Assembly: GCA_964511015.1 (NCBI GenBank)
Contig: CAZEDX010000001.1
Span: 1-64,000 of the forward strand
DNA from: FEN-1099 sp964511015
GTDB lineage: Bacteria > Lernaellota > Lernaellaia > Lernaellales > Lernaellaceae
Direction: 5' to 3'
Length of the DNA stretch: 64,000 nt
Part shown: positions 26,864 through 35,007 of the stretch, piece after piece
Position numbering within the stretch: position 1 is the first letter of the stretch
Layout of the letters: the number at the start of each line of letters is the position of its first letter
Translations under genes and position numbers: made by a program
The notes under the pieces: model-generated
What the model saw: the letters and a program-made list of their open reading frames with translations, nothing else
Database searches by the model: none
What the model was told of the DNA's origin: nothing

Positions 26864-28981
26864 TTACAGGCTCCCGGTACGCAGGGTCAGATGCAACGTT
26901 CTGCTTTCGCCGTTTTCCAAACGAAAACGGTTGCCGAAGACAAACGCGGTTCCTTGATAGGTCCGTTCGAAACCGCCTTCGCTTTGGCTCACCGTTTCGA
27001 CGGGAAAATGCCACAATTCCACCGGTTCCACCAGCTCGAATTCCACCCGTAGGTTTTTCCAGCCGTCATTGATGGAAAACAACCCCACGTCCTCGGTGAT
27101 GCCGCTTTCGCCCATGGGGCAACGTTGGTCGCCGATTTCGATAAAGCGATCTTCCGCCTGGCCGGCCAGCAGCGAGAGATTCCATTGGCGCGCCAGCCAG
27201 AGGTCGATGGCGGGGCCGAGGTTGGTCACGATAGTGGTGAGCACCAGGCGCGATTGTTTGACGTCGATGGTGATCTTCTTAGCGACGTCGAGGGGGTGTT
27301 TCTGGCCGCCCGGATAAATGCCGCCGTGGCGACACATTTCGATTTCCACCGTATCGCCGACCAACTCGGCACGCCGAAGCTTAAACGGCTGGTTGACGAA
27401 ATCGCCCAATTCGCCGTAGCGACAGGTGGCGAAACTGGCCGCATCAGACCACGGCGCCAGGAAATGGTCGATCGACGAGTAACGGTCGAACCAGTCGTAG
27501 AACAGCAGCGACTCCAGCCCTTTTTCTTTGATCCGCACCGTTTCATGCGGACTGCGGGGCTGTTCGCCCGCCTGATCGGTCGCGTGCAATTTGTCGTGGT
27601 AGATTTCGCGCCGGCGGGCCAGCACGTCAGTCAGGTGGTGTGCCGTGCGACGATCGACCAATTCATAGATGGTGCCGCCATACGAAGGCTTGACCACCAC
27701 GCTCAGATGCGGGGTATCGACCACGATTTCGTTGTTGCCGTCGGCGTCATGGTCGAGGACTTCCACCCGCGGTAGGCCGAGCACTTGGTCGGCCAGTCTG
27801 TCGGCGTGGTACAGCTCGCGGCTGACGCCATCGCGCAGGTAGTTGAGATAGAGGCCGCCGAACAAGCCGTGCCAGTAGGCGCAGTTGCACTGTCCGCGCA
27901 GCAACGAGGTGCGCGCTTCGGCCACTGCCGGATCCTGCGGTTTAAGCTGCACGGCGCGACGGGTCTTCTCTGACACGCGCAGCATGCGTTTGTGCAGGCG
28001 ATTGGCTTCCGGGTACTTGGCCAGGAAATTGTCCCAGAAACCGCCGCGCACAAACTGCGAGAGGTATTCCCACTGTCCGGCCGCGGTGGCGCCGGTGCGT
28101 AGATTGGACAAGGCAATGCCGGCCTCGACCGGGAGGGCCCATTCCATCATTTCGTGATAGCTCGCGGTGGGCACGTATACCCGGCCGGTGGGCGGGTCGT
28201 TGTCGATCACTTCGCTGTAGAAGACGGTCGCGACGTCGGACGCATTTTCGAGCTGTGTCAGGTACGCTTCCAGCCAGCCCTTCTCGTAGACCCATTCGTA
28301 GGTTTCGGGCCAGACGCCGAACTTTTCGCCGTCGTCGGCGTAGGTGACCACTGGATTGGCGACGCGGTCGCCGATCGCGCGCAGGTAGGCGACATTGTTG
28401 CGCGGGGTGTCGAACGGGATCTTGTAGCGGAGCACGCGGTCGATCGGGAACAGCGCCGTGGTCGCCCCAGATTTCTCGGTGACGTAGTAGCCGACCATCT
28501 TTTCCTTGGGCACACCGGCGATGTGGAAGTGGGTTTCGTCGACGATGGTGAATTCCAACCCGGCCTGGCGCAGCAACAACGGCAGATTCGGTTCCCAGAT
28601 GCGTTCGGTCAGCCAGATGCCGCGGATCTTGGCGCCCAAGCGTTTTTGGGCCCAGTCGTTCATCCGATGAAGCTGTTCAATCGCGTCGTCGTGGGGGATG
28701 ACCGACAAAATCGGCTCGTAAAAACCGCCCCCGAGAATTTCGACCTGGTGCCGTTGCACCAACGCCGCTAAGCGCTCGATGTAGTCGGGGTGGTTGTTCT
28801 CGATCCATTCCAGCAGGCAGCCCGAATGATGAAGGGACAGCCGAATGGTCGGATGCTGTTCGAGCTTCTGCAGGAACGGCAGATAGCAGCGGTGATACGA
28901 TTCGTCCATCACGCCGGCAAAGTTGCCGACCGGTTGATGGTCGTGGATACCAAGGGCCAGGCGCACTTTGGTTTTGTTCAC
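26864..28981 (-). CDS. GH57 4-alpha-glucanotransferase (amylomaltase-type)
   Basis: 705 residues. The catalytic barrel opens with LALGIHDHQPVGNF, the nucleophile is Glu126 in RGIWLTERIWEP, and the acid/base Asp is 216 or 217 in VVTYADDGEKFGVWP. After about residue 380 come the DUF1925/DUF1926 beta-sandwich domains typical of the Thermococcus-type glucanotransferase. It moves maltodextrin segments between chains. No signal peptide. It sits one base after the third GH57 gene and directly before the branching enzyme. Confidence 0.88.
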   Translation of the reverse strand: MNKTKVRLALGIHDHQPVGNFAGVMDESYHRCYLPFLQKLEQHPTIRLSLHHSGCLLEWIENNHPDYIERLAALVQRHQVEILGGGFYEPILSVIPHDDAIEQLHRMNDWAQKRLGAKIRGIWLTERIWEPNLPLLLRQAGLEFTIVDETHFHIAGVPKEKMVGYYVTEKSGATTALFPIDRVLRYKIPFDTPRNNVAYLRAIGDRVANPVVTYADDGEKFGVWPETYEWVYEKGWLEAYLTQLENASDVATVFYSEVIDNDPPTGRVYVPTASYHEMMEWALPVEAGIALSNLRTGATAAGQWEYLSQFVRGGFWDNFLAKYPEANRLHKRMLRVSEKTRRAVQLKPQDPAVAEARTSLLRGQCNCAYWHGLFGGLYLNYLRDGVSRELYHADRLADQVLGLPRVEVLDHDADGNNEIVVDTPHLSVVVKPSYGGTIYELVDRRTAHHLTDVLARRREIYHDKLHATDQAGEQPRSPHETVRIKEKGLESLLFYDWFDRYSSIDHFLAPWSDAASFATCRYGELGDFVNQPFKLRRAELVGDTVEIEMCRHGGIYPGGQKHPLDVAKKITIDVKQSRLVLTTIVTNLGPAIDLWLARQWNLSLLAGQAEDRFIEIGDQRCPMGESGITEDVGLFSINDGWKNLRVEFELVEPVELWHFPVETVSQSEGGFERTYQGTAFVFGNRFRLENGESRTLHLTLRTGSL

Positions 28982-28982
28982 G

Positions 28983-31154
28983 TCACACGCTCCAGTTGAT
29001 GCTGTCGTAGTTCTCGTCGGGAACGTAGATCAGCACTCGTCCATTCTTGGGGAAGCGGTCTTCCTCGATTTCACCCTTCATCAAACGCACGACAAACCAC
29101 AAAGCCTGACCCGGCGAAGCGTTCAGCGCCTCGAAGGGAATGGCCAGTTCGACAATGCTGCCGGCGCACACCTTGTCGTAGGTGGCCAAAGGCTCCCAGA
29201 GATTGTCGGCGCCAAGCGCCAGCATCTGGTAGCTACGCACCGACGGGTCGCCGAAGCGACAGACAAAGCGAACCTGTCGCTCGACCGGACCCGAGAGATG
29301 CACGCGGATTTCGTAAGGTTCACGATGAGGCAGTAGCAATTCTTCGGCCGGATCAAAGCGCAAAAACAGGTGTTGCCGATCGAAACCAAAGAAGAAACCA
29401 TGCATCAGGTTCTTGGACAAGTGCATGCTGCCGCGAACCCGATGGACATCGATGTAACCGGCATCGTTCCATTCGTAGTAGTTCGTCAGTTCGCCGTCCA
29501 GTCGCGGGTGAATGAGAGCCAACGGCTGAGTGACCAGAAGGTTTTCCCGCTCAATATGGATCGGTTCGTCAAGCGAGGCAGGCGGCCGCTGGCCGATCAA
29601 GGCGTAGACATTGGCCAGGCGCTCGCGAAACAGGCGGTCGAATTCGGCGTCGTTCTCGCTGTTGAAATCGTCGCCGAACCACCAGAACCAGTCGGATCCC
29701 TCGGCCTGCAGGAGCTGTTCGGTGGCTAGCGCGAGCTTGTCCGGCGCAACCTTGCCCGCTTGCTGCGCGATGGTCAGGGTGCTGCGTGTACGGTCCAGCA
29801 ACGCCCAGGCTTGGTTTTCCTCTTCGCCGCCAATCCAGATGCGGTAGTTGGCGTTGATCCAAGAACCGCTGTGTAGGTTGGTAATCGTTTGACGATGCGG
29901 GTTCTCGGCAACGGCGTCGCGCATCGACAGTGGGCGCAAATGATGGCTTGTGGTCAGCGCTTCGAAGACGCGATGCAGGAAGGTCTCGCCGCTGTCGGGG
30001 TAGTATTCCCAGGGGTTCTCACCATCGAGGACGATGCTGACCGTTCCGCCGGGATTGGCTTGCGCGATGCGACCGAGGTGTCCGAGCAGATCCTGCGCCG
30101 CAATCTCGGGCGGGTTTTTGCTATAGGTGAATCCGACGAGATCAGAAAGATAGCGGTCACGGAAAAAAACGGCGATCTGTTTGCCGCCGTGAGCGGCATC
30201 GTAGACGCGGTAAAGGTCATGTTCGCGAACCGGGTTGGGTACACTGCGTAGCAGAATGCCTTCATCGGTGGCCATCCAGGTCAGGCCGGCTTCCACGAGC
30301 AAGGACACCAGCTCAGGGCAGACCGCTCCTTCGCTCGGCCAGAAACCGACCGGCGGCCGGCCGAAGGTCTTTTCGTAATACGCGACGCCGCGGCGGATCT
30401 GTTCGCGCGCGTCATCGACATAACTGAAATCACCGGGCAGGTTGACGTCAGGCATCGCGCGGCGGGCGATTTGCGAGCCGATCAGAATCGGCAAGATGGG
30501 GTGATAGAAGGCGCTGGTCGAGAGTTCAACCCGGCCCGCTTCCAGCAAGCGCTTCCAACCTGGGATGACCCGCGCCAGCATGTCGGCCTGTGTTTCGAGC
30601 AACAGCTCTTTGTCTTCTTCAGCGAAGCCGCTGTCTTTCTTCACCAGGAAGGCCGCTCGTTCGTCACGGCGCGCGGTAAAACCGAACCAGGAGAGGTTGA
30701 ACCAGACCTGGAGGTCGAGCAGATCCTGCGTGCTAAACCGGCGCAGGGCGTTGTCGATACTGTCCGGATCGCAGGCCGTGCCGCGCCGTTCGAGCAGTCG
30801 CGCATAGCCGGGAAAGGGGCGCACCATTGTGTCCCAATTGGACATAAAGAAATAGCGCAATACAAAGCGCCGCTCGTCGGGCGTCAGTTCCGCGGCCGGC
30901 TTGCGGGTCACGTCAAGGAAGTCGTCTTTCAAGCCGCGGCCGTTCTCGTAGGCTCGCAATTGGGCCAGCAAGCTTGGCACGACATTGATCGTGCAGGCCA
31001 TTTCCGGGTATTCTTCGAGCACCGCGATGGTATCGAGATAGGCCTTGGTCGCATGCAAACGCACCCAAGGCAAAGACACCTGCCCGGTCAGGTCGTTGAT
31101 GTAGTAGGGCTGGTGCATGTGCCACAAAAAACAGACCTGCAGCGGTTTGGTCAT
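28983..31154 (-). CDS. GH57 amylopullulanase-like glycoside hydrolase
   Basis: 723 residues from the ATG at 31154, which overlaps the glgC stop as ATGA. Starts VCFLWHMHQPYY, the GH57 entry motif. The nucleophile is Glu275 in VGFWPSEGAVCPE and the acid/base Asp377 in IVLDGENPWEYYPDSG. Residues from about 480 onward are a beta-rich accessory domain. There is no signal peptide, so it should act on internal glucan, either debranching or alpha-amylase-like. Exact specificity within this GH57 subgroup cannot be assigned by eye. Confidence 0.8.
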   Translation of the reverse strand: MTKPLQVCFLWHMHQPYYINDLTGQVSLPWVRLHATKAYLDTIAVLEEYPEMACTINVVPSLLAQLRAYENGRGLKDDFLDVTRKPAAELTPDERRFVLRYFFMSNWDTMVRPFPGYARLLERRGTACDPDSIDNALRRFSTQDLLDLQVWFNLSWFGFTARRDERAAFLVKKDSGFAEEDKELLLETQADMLARVIPGWKRLLEAGRVELSTSAFYHPILPILIGSQIARRAMPDVNLPGDFSYVDDAREQIRRGVAYYEKTFGRPPVGFWPSEGAVCPELVSLLVEAGLTWMATDEGILLRSVPNPVREHDLYRVYDAAHGGKQIAVFFRDRYLSDLVGFTYSKNPPEIAAQDLLGHLGRIAQANPGGTVSIVLDGENPWEYYPDSGETFLHRVFEALTTSHHLRPLSMRDAVAENPHRQTITNLHSGSWINANYRIWIGGEEENQAWALLDRTRSTLTIAQQAGKVAPDKLALATEQLLQAEGSDWFWWFGDDFNSENDAEFDRLFRERLANVYALIGQRPPASLDEPIHIERENLLVTQPLALIHPRLDGELTNYYEWNDAGYIDVHRVRGSMHLSKNLMHGFFFGFDRQHLFLRFDPAEELLLPHREPYEIRVHLSGPVERQVRFVCRFGDPSVRSYQMLALGADNLWEPLATYDKVCAGSIVELAIPFEALNASPGQALWFVVRLMKGEIEEDRFPKNGRVLIYVPDENYDSINWSV

Positions 31155-32386
31155 CCTTCGATCCTCATCCACTTCGGAATGACCGTGATGCCGCCGGGCG
31201 TCACGGTGAAGCCGCGTTGACGGTCTTTCTCATGATCGAAGCCGATTTCCATGTGGGCCGGAACTTTGACGAACTTGTCGATGATGGTGCGCCGGACCCG
31301 CGCATAGCGGCCGATTTCCGCGCCTTCGAAAACAATACTGCCTTCGACCTCGGCGTAGCTGTTGACGCGCACAAAGGGGCTCAAGATGGTCCGGTCGATG
31401 TGACCGCCGCTGACGATGCAGCCTTCGCTGACCAGGGAGTCGGTGGCCACGCCCACACGGCGGGATTTTTCGTCGGCGAACACGAACTTGGCCGGCGGCC
31501 CATGCTTGCTGTAGGTGTAGATCGGCCACATGCGATTGTGGATGTCGATAATCGGGTGGACGCTGACCAGGTCCATCGAGGCGTTGTAGTAGGCGTCGAT
31601 ATCTCCCACGTCACGCCAGTACCCGCGTTCGCGTTCGCTCATGCCCGGCACCATGTTTTTGGTGAAGTCGTACACGTAAAGTTTGTGCGTGCGCATCATG
31701 GCCGGGATGATGCTACGGCCGAAATCATGCACGCTGTCAGGATTCTCGTTGTCGCGCACGATCACTTCGAGCAGGGAATTGGCCGAAAAGACGTAGTTGC
31801 CCATGCTGACCAGGGCACGGGTCGGATCGCTGGGCATCGGCTTCGGATGGGCGGGCTTTTCTTCGAAGTCGATCAGGCGCCAGTCGTTGTCGACCGCCAT
31901 GACCCCGAAGGACGAGGCCTGTTCGATTGGCACCGGCACCGCCGCGATAGTGCAGTCGGCGCCGCGCACCATATGATAGTCAAGCATCTGGCGCGCATCC
32001 ATCTTGAAGATGTGATCGGCACCGAACACAAACAAATATTGCGGATTTTCGTCGGTGATGATGTTTAGGTTCTGATAGATCGCATCGGCGCTGCCGAGGA
32101 ACCAGTTGGGACCGGTGCGTTGCTGGGCCGGCACCGGTTCGAGGTAATTGCCGATCTGGGTGTTGAACCGGAAGCCGCGCATTATATGCTTGTTCAGGCT
32201 GTCGGATTTGTACTGGGTCAGCACCTTGATCTTGTAGAAGCCGGAATTGATGAAGTTCGAGAGCACAAAGTCGATGATGCGGTAACGGCCACCAAACGGG
32301 ACCGCTGGTTTGGCGCGATGAGCGGTCAGCGGCATCAACCGCTTGCCCTCACCGCCGGCCAGAATCATGGTCAGCACGTCACTCAC
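31151..32386 (-). CDS. glgC: Glucose-1-phosphate adenylyltransferase
   Basis: Makes ADP-glucose, the glycogen precursor; 411 residues. N-terminal nucleotidyltransferase motif ILAGGEGKRLMPLT, substrate loop KPAVPFGGRYRIIDFVLSN, FVFGADHIFKMD with the catalytic Asp, and the C-terminal left-handed beta-helix with HNRMWPIYTY. Starts three bases after the ROK kinase stop. No glycogen synthase (glgA) gene is found in the window, so the polymerising step must be elsewhere. Confidence 0.95.
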   Translation of the reverse strand: MSDVLTMILAGGEGKRLMPLTAHRAKPAVPFGGRYRIIDFVLSNFINSGFYKIKVLTQYKSDSLNKHIMRGFRFNTQIGNYLEPVPAQQRTGPNWFLGSADAIYQNLNIITDENPQYLFVFGADHIFKMDARQMLDYHMVRGADCTIAAVPVPIEQASSFGVMAVDNDWRLIDFEEKPAHPKPMPSDPTRALVSMGNYVFSANSLLEVIVRDNENPDSVHDFGRSIIPAMMRTHKLYVYDFTKNMVPGMSERERGYWRDVGDIDAYYNASMDLVSVHPIIDIHNRMWPIYTYSKHGPPAKFVFADEKSRRVGVATDSLVSEGCIVSGGHIDRTILSPFVRVNSYAEVEGSIVFEGAEIGRYARVRRTIIDKFVKVPAHMEIGFDHEKDRQRGFTVTPGGITVIPKWMRIEG

Positions 32387-32389
32387 GTC

Positions 32390-33367
32390 CTACTCCTTCC
32401 CTCGGCTTCCAAATTCCTCGAACACCAGCAGGCCGGCGCCCAAGGTGCCTGCATCATTGCCCAGGGCAGCTTTTTCGATTCGAACGTTTTCAGCCGGTAC
32501 GCGGTAAGCCCGGCGGCGTACTTCTTCGCAGATCAACGGCCCCTGGAAGTCGAAGGCCGCGCTAATCCCACCGCCGATGGCGAACAAAGGTATGTTAAGC
32601 AGGTTCAGCACGGAAGCAATGACGATCCCAATATTGTGTGCCGCCTTGGTCAGCAGTTTCATGCTCAAGTCGCCGCCGATCAAGGCAGCTTCGTAGATCC
32701 GTTGGGGCGTGATCGCCTCGATGTCGCCACCCACCAGCCGGACCAGCGTGTGCCCTTCGCCGCGGCTGATACCCTCACGCGCCTGTCGGACCAGGGCCGG
32801 TCCTGATGCCAGCGCCTCGAGACAGCCGTGATTGCCGCAACCGCACAAGGGGCCTTGAGGATCCACGGTGACATGACCGATTTCTCCAGCCATACCCCAC
32901 GTTCCTTGCCAGATGTGCCCGTTCAACACGATGCCGCCGCCGATGCCGGTGCCGAGGGTGAGCAGGACCATTGAGTCGAAACCCTGGCCGATGCCCAACC
33001 GGTGTTCCGCGTAAGCGGCGACGTTGGCGTCGTTTTCCAACAAGACCGGCAGGCCTAGCCGTTTTTCCAGCGGCTCACGCAGATTGACGTCGCGCCAACC
33101 GGGGAAATTCGGACTCTGGCTGACCACGGCCCGATTCGGATAGACCCCGCCCGGGCAGCCCAGGCCGACCCCCACCAGGCGCGTACCATTCTCTGTTTGC
33201 GCCCGGAGCGAATCGACCACTTGCACCAAGCGGTCAATCACTGCTGCCGGCGAAAGGTCATCGCCCGTCGGGCCCAAGTACGGAGCAATGGCGTGGCCCG
33301 CTCGGTCAACCAGCGCGGCCTTGATGTTGGTTCCGCCCAGATCAATGGCGACCGCCAACTCCTTCAT
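32390..33367 (-). CDS. ROK-family glucokinase
   Basis: 325 residues. ATP-binding DLGGTNIKAALVD at 9-21, catalytic base Asp113 in LLENDANVAAY, and the ROK zinc motif with His165 and CGCGNHGCLE (Cys175, 177, 182). There is no N-terminal helix-turn-helix, so it is a kinase rather than a ROK repressor. It would phosphorylate glucose released by the GH57 enzymes. The ATG overlaps the hpt stop (ATGA). Confidence 0.9.
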   Translation of the reverse strand: MKELAVAIDLGGTNIKAALVDRAGHAIAPYLGPTGDDLSPAAVIDRLVQVVDSLRAQTENGTRLVGVGLGCPGGVYPNRAVVSQSPNFPGWRDVNLREPLEKRLGLPVLLENDANVAAYAEHRLGIGQGFDSMVLLTLGTGIGGGIVLNGHIWQGTWGMAGEIGHVTVDPQGPLCGCGNHGCLEALASGPALVRQAREGISRGEGHTLVRLVGGDIEAITPQRIYEAALIGGDLSMKLLTKAAHNIGIVIASVLNLLNIPLFAIGGGISAAFDFQGPLICEEVRRRAYRVPAENVRIEKAALGNDAGTLGAGLLVFEEFGSRGKE

Positions 33368-33888
33368 GCTTTCTCCTTGGCGAAAATCTCAGGTAGGTGG
33401 CGAAAACGTCCGTCCCAATCCAAACCGTAGCCGATCACGAACTGATCGGGGATATGGAAACCAACGTGAAACCTTGTCGGATTTGCCACGCGCGCCCGCT
33501 CCTTGGCCAGCAGCAACACCGACTGCACTCCCGCGGCGCCTTGGTCTTTGAGATACCTTTCGGCGAATGAAATGGTCTTGCCGGTATCGAGAATGTCGTC
33601 GACGATTACGACCTCGCGACCGACCACGTTCCAGGTCAGTCCGGACAACATTCGCAGATCTCCGCTTTCCATGCCACCGCCGTAGCTGGTCAGACGCAAA
33701 AAGTCGATGCGCACGTCCATGGCTAGGGCACGGATTAGGTCAGTCAGGAAGAAGAGGGCACCGTCAAGGATGCCGACGAAGGTGGTCGGTCGTCCGTCAA
33801 GTTCAGCACGCAACTCGTTCGCCAAGGCCTCAACCCGACGTTCGATTTCGTCGCGTGACAAAAGAAGCGAAAAGCCTTCTGGAATCAA
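33364..33888 (-). CDS. hpt: Hypoxanthine phosphoribosyltransferase
   Basis: Purine salvage enzyme joining hypoxanthine or guanine to PRPP. The PRPP-binding loop VVIVDDILDTGKT and the opening GILDGALFFLTDLIR and LTSYGGG segments are typical. I start it at the TTG at 33888 because AGGAG lies six bases before it. An in-frame ATG at 33903 is possible but has no ribosome-binding sequence and lies only about eight bases from the predicted transcription start. First gene of the leftward glucan operon, an unusual companion for glycogen enzymes. Confidence 0.9.
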   Translation of the reverse strand: MIPEGFSLLLSRDEIERRVEALANELRAELDGRPTTFVGILDGALFFLTDLIRALAMDVRIDFLRLTSYGGGMESGDLRMLSGLTWNVVGREVVIVDDILDTGKTISFAERYLKDQGAAGVQSVLLLAKERARVANPTRFHVGFHIPDQFVIGYGLDWDGRFRHLPEIFAKEKA

Positions 33889-33917
33889 ACTGTTTCTCCT
33901 CATCGGCCAGCTTTTGA

Positions 33918-33946
33918 ATTGTAACTAGCCGCGCCCCCAGCCGCAA
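33918..33946 (-). promoter_or_regulatory. Promoter of the hpt-glgC-GH57 operon
   Basis: On the minus strand TTGCGG (33946-33941) and TACAAT (33923-33918) are 17 bases apart. The predicted start near 33911 gives a leader of about 22 bases to the TTG start of hpt. It is divergent from the galU promoter. Confidence 0.6.
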
Positions 33947-34069
33947 GAAAAAAGCTTATGCTCTGGCAACACGATTCAGGTGCTTCATGGACTACCTTTC
34001 GGCGGATCGACGGAAAAAAGCAAGCGGATACTAGGGTTTCTAAGGGTTTGCCAGGTCATTTGAAACATC

Positions 34070-34098
34070 TTTACACCGGCGGACGGCAACGCTAGTCT
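34070..34098 (+). promoter_or_regulatory. Promoter of galU
   Basis: TTTACA (34070-34075) and TAGTCT (34093-34098) with a 17-base spacer, about 30 bases upstream of the likely leader end. GAGG at 34128-34131 precedes the GTG start at 34138. Between the two divergent promoters (33947-34069) I see no gene. Confidence 0.55.
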
Positions 34099-34137
34099 TG
34101 GGAACGGGTCAAACCTAGACGAGAAACGAGGTTCACA

Positions 34138-35004
34138 GTGAAAGTAACCAAGGCCGTTATACCGGTTGCGGGTCTGGGTACGCGTTTTTTGCCAGCCTCT
34201 AAGGTTGTGGCCAAGGAATTATTCCCCATTGTCGATCGTCCGACGATTCACTATATCGCGGAAGAGGCCTGGCGAGCGGGCATTCGCAAGCTCGTATTTG
34301 TCACCGCCAGCGGCAAAGGCGCGATTGAAGACTACTTCGATATCGACACAGGTCTAGAACTGTTTTTGGAGAAGAAAGGCGATCTCGACCGGTTGCACAT
34401 GATTCGCGAAATCAGTCGCGCGGTGCAGGTTCATTCGGTGCGACAGAAGCAGCAGCTTGGCCTCGGCCACGCCATTTTGAGCGCGCACAGCTTCATCGGC
34501 GATGAACCGTTTGCCGTGTTGTTGGGCGACGATCTGGTCGACGCCAAAAAGCCTTGTATCGGCCAGATGATGGCGGTTGCCGAAAAGCACCAAGCGCCGG
34601 TGATTGCGGCCTTCCGCGTACCGGACGACAAGATCGAACGCTATGGCATTATCGATCCGGAACCGACGCCGGTAGCCAAAGGTATCTGGCGTGTTCGTCG
34701 CATGGTCGAAAAGAAAAGAATCGATCCGCCTTCGAACCTGGCGATTATCGGCCGTTATGTGCTGCCCAGTCGGATTTTCGAGATTCTCGAAGCCACGCAA
34801 CCGGGAGTCGGTGGCGAAATTCAATTGACCGATGCCTTGATTGCTTTGAATCAGGAGCAACAGATTCTGGCTTACGAATTCGAAGGCGACCGCTACGACG
34901 CCGGCGATATCTTCGGCTTTATCCAGGCCAATCTGATCTACGGCTTGAGGAGGCCAGATTTGAAACCGCGTCTGATCGAACTGCTCGAAAAGCTCTGCAA
35001 GTAG
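34138..35004 (+). CDS. galU: UTP-glucose-1-phosphate uridylyltransferase
   Basis: Makes UDP-glucose, the donor for many surface glycans. 288 residues beginning at GTG six bases after GAGG. Motifs: PVAGLGTRFLPASKVVAKEL (nucleotide binding), FAVLLGDDLVDAKKP (metal-binding Asp), and GVGGEIQLTDALIAL. Divergent from the hpt operon, which includes galT, so the two strands share sugar-nucleotide metabolism. priA follows after three bases. Confidence 0.96.
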   Translation: MKVTKAVIPVAGLGTRFLPASKVVAKELFPIVDRPTIHYIAEEAWRAGIRKLVFVTASGKGAIEDYFDIDTGLELFLEKKGDLDRLHMIREISRAVQVHSVRQKQQLGLGHAILSAHSFIGDEPFAVLLGDDLVDAKKPCIGQMMAVAEKHQAPVIAAFRVPDDKIERYGIIDPEPTPVAKGIWRVRRMVEKKRIDPPSNLAIIGRYVLPSRIFEILEATQPGVGGEIQLTDALIALNQEQQILAYEFEGDRYDAGDIFGFIQANLIYGLRRPDLKPRLIELLEKLCK

Positions 35005-35007
35005 ACC

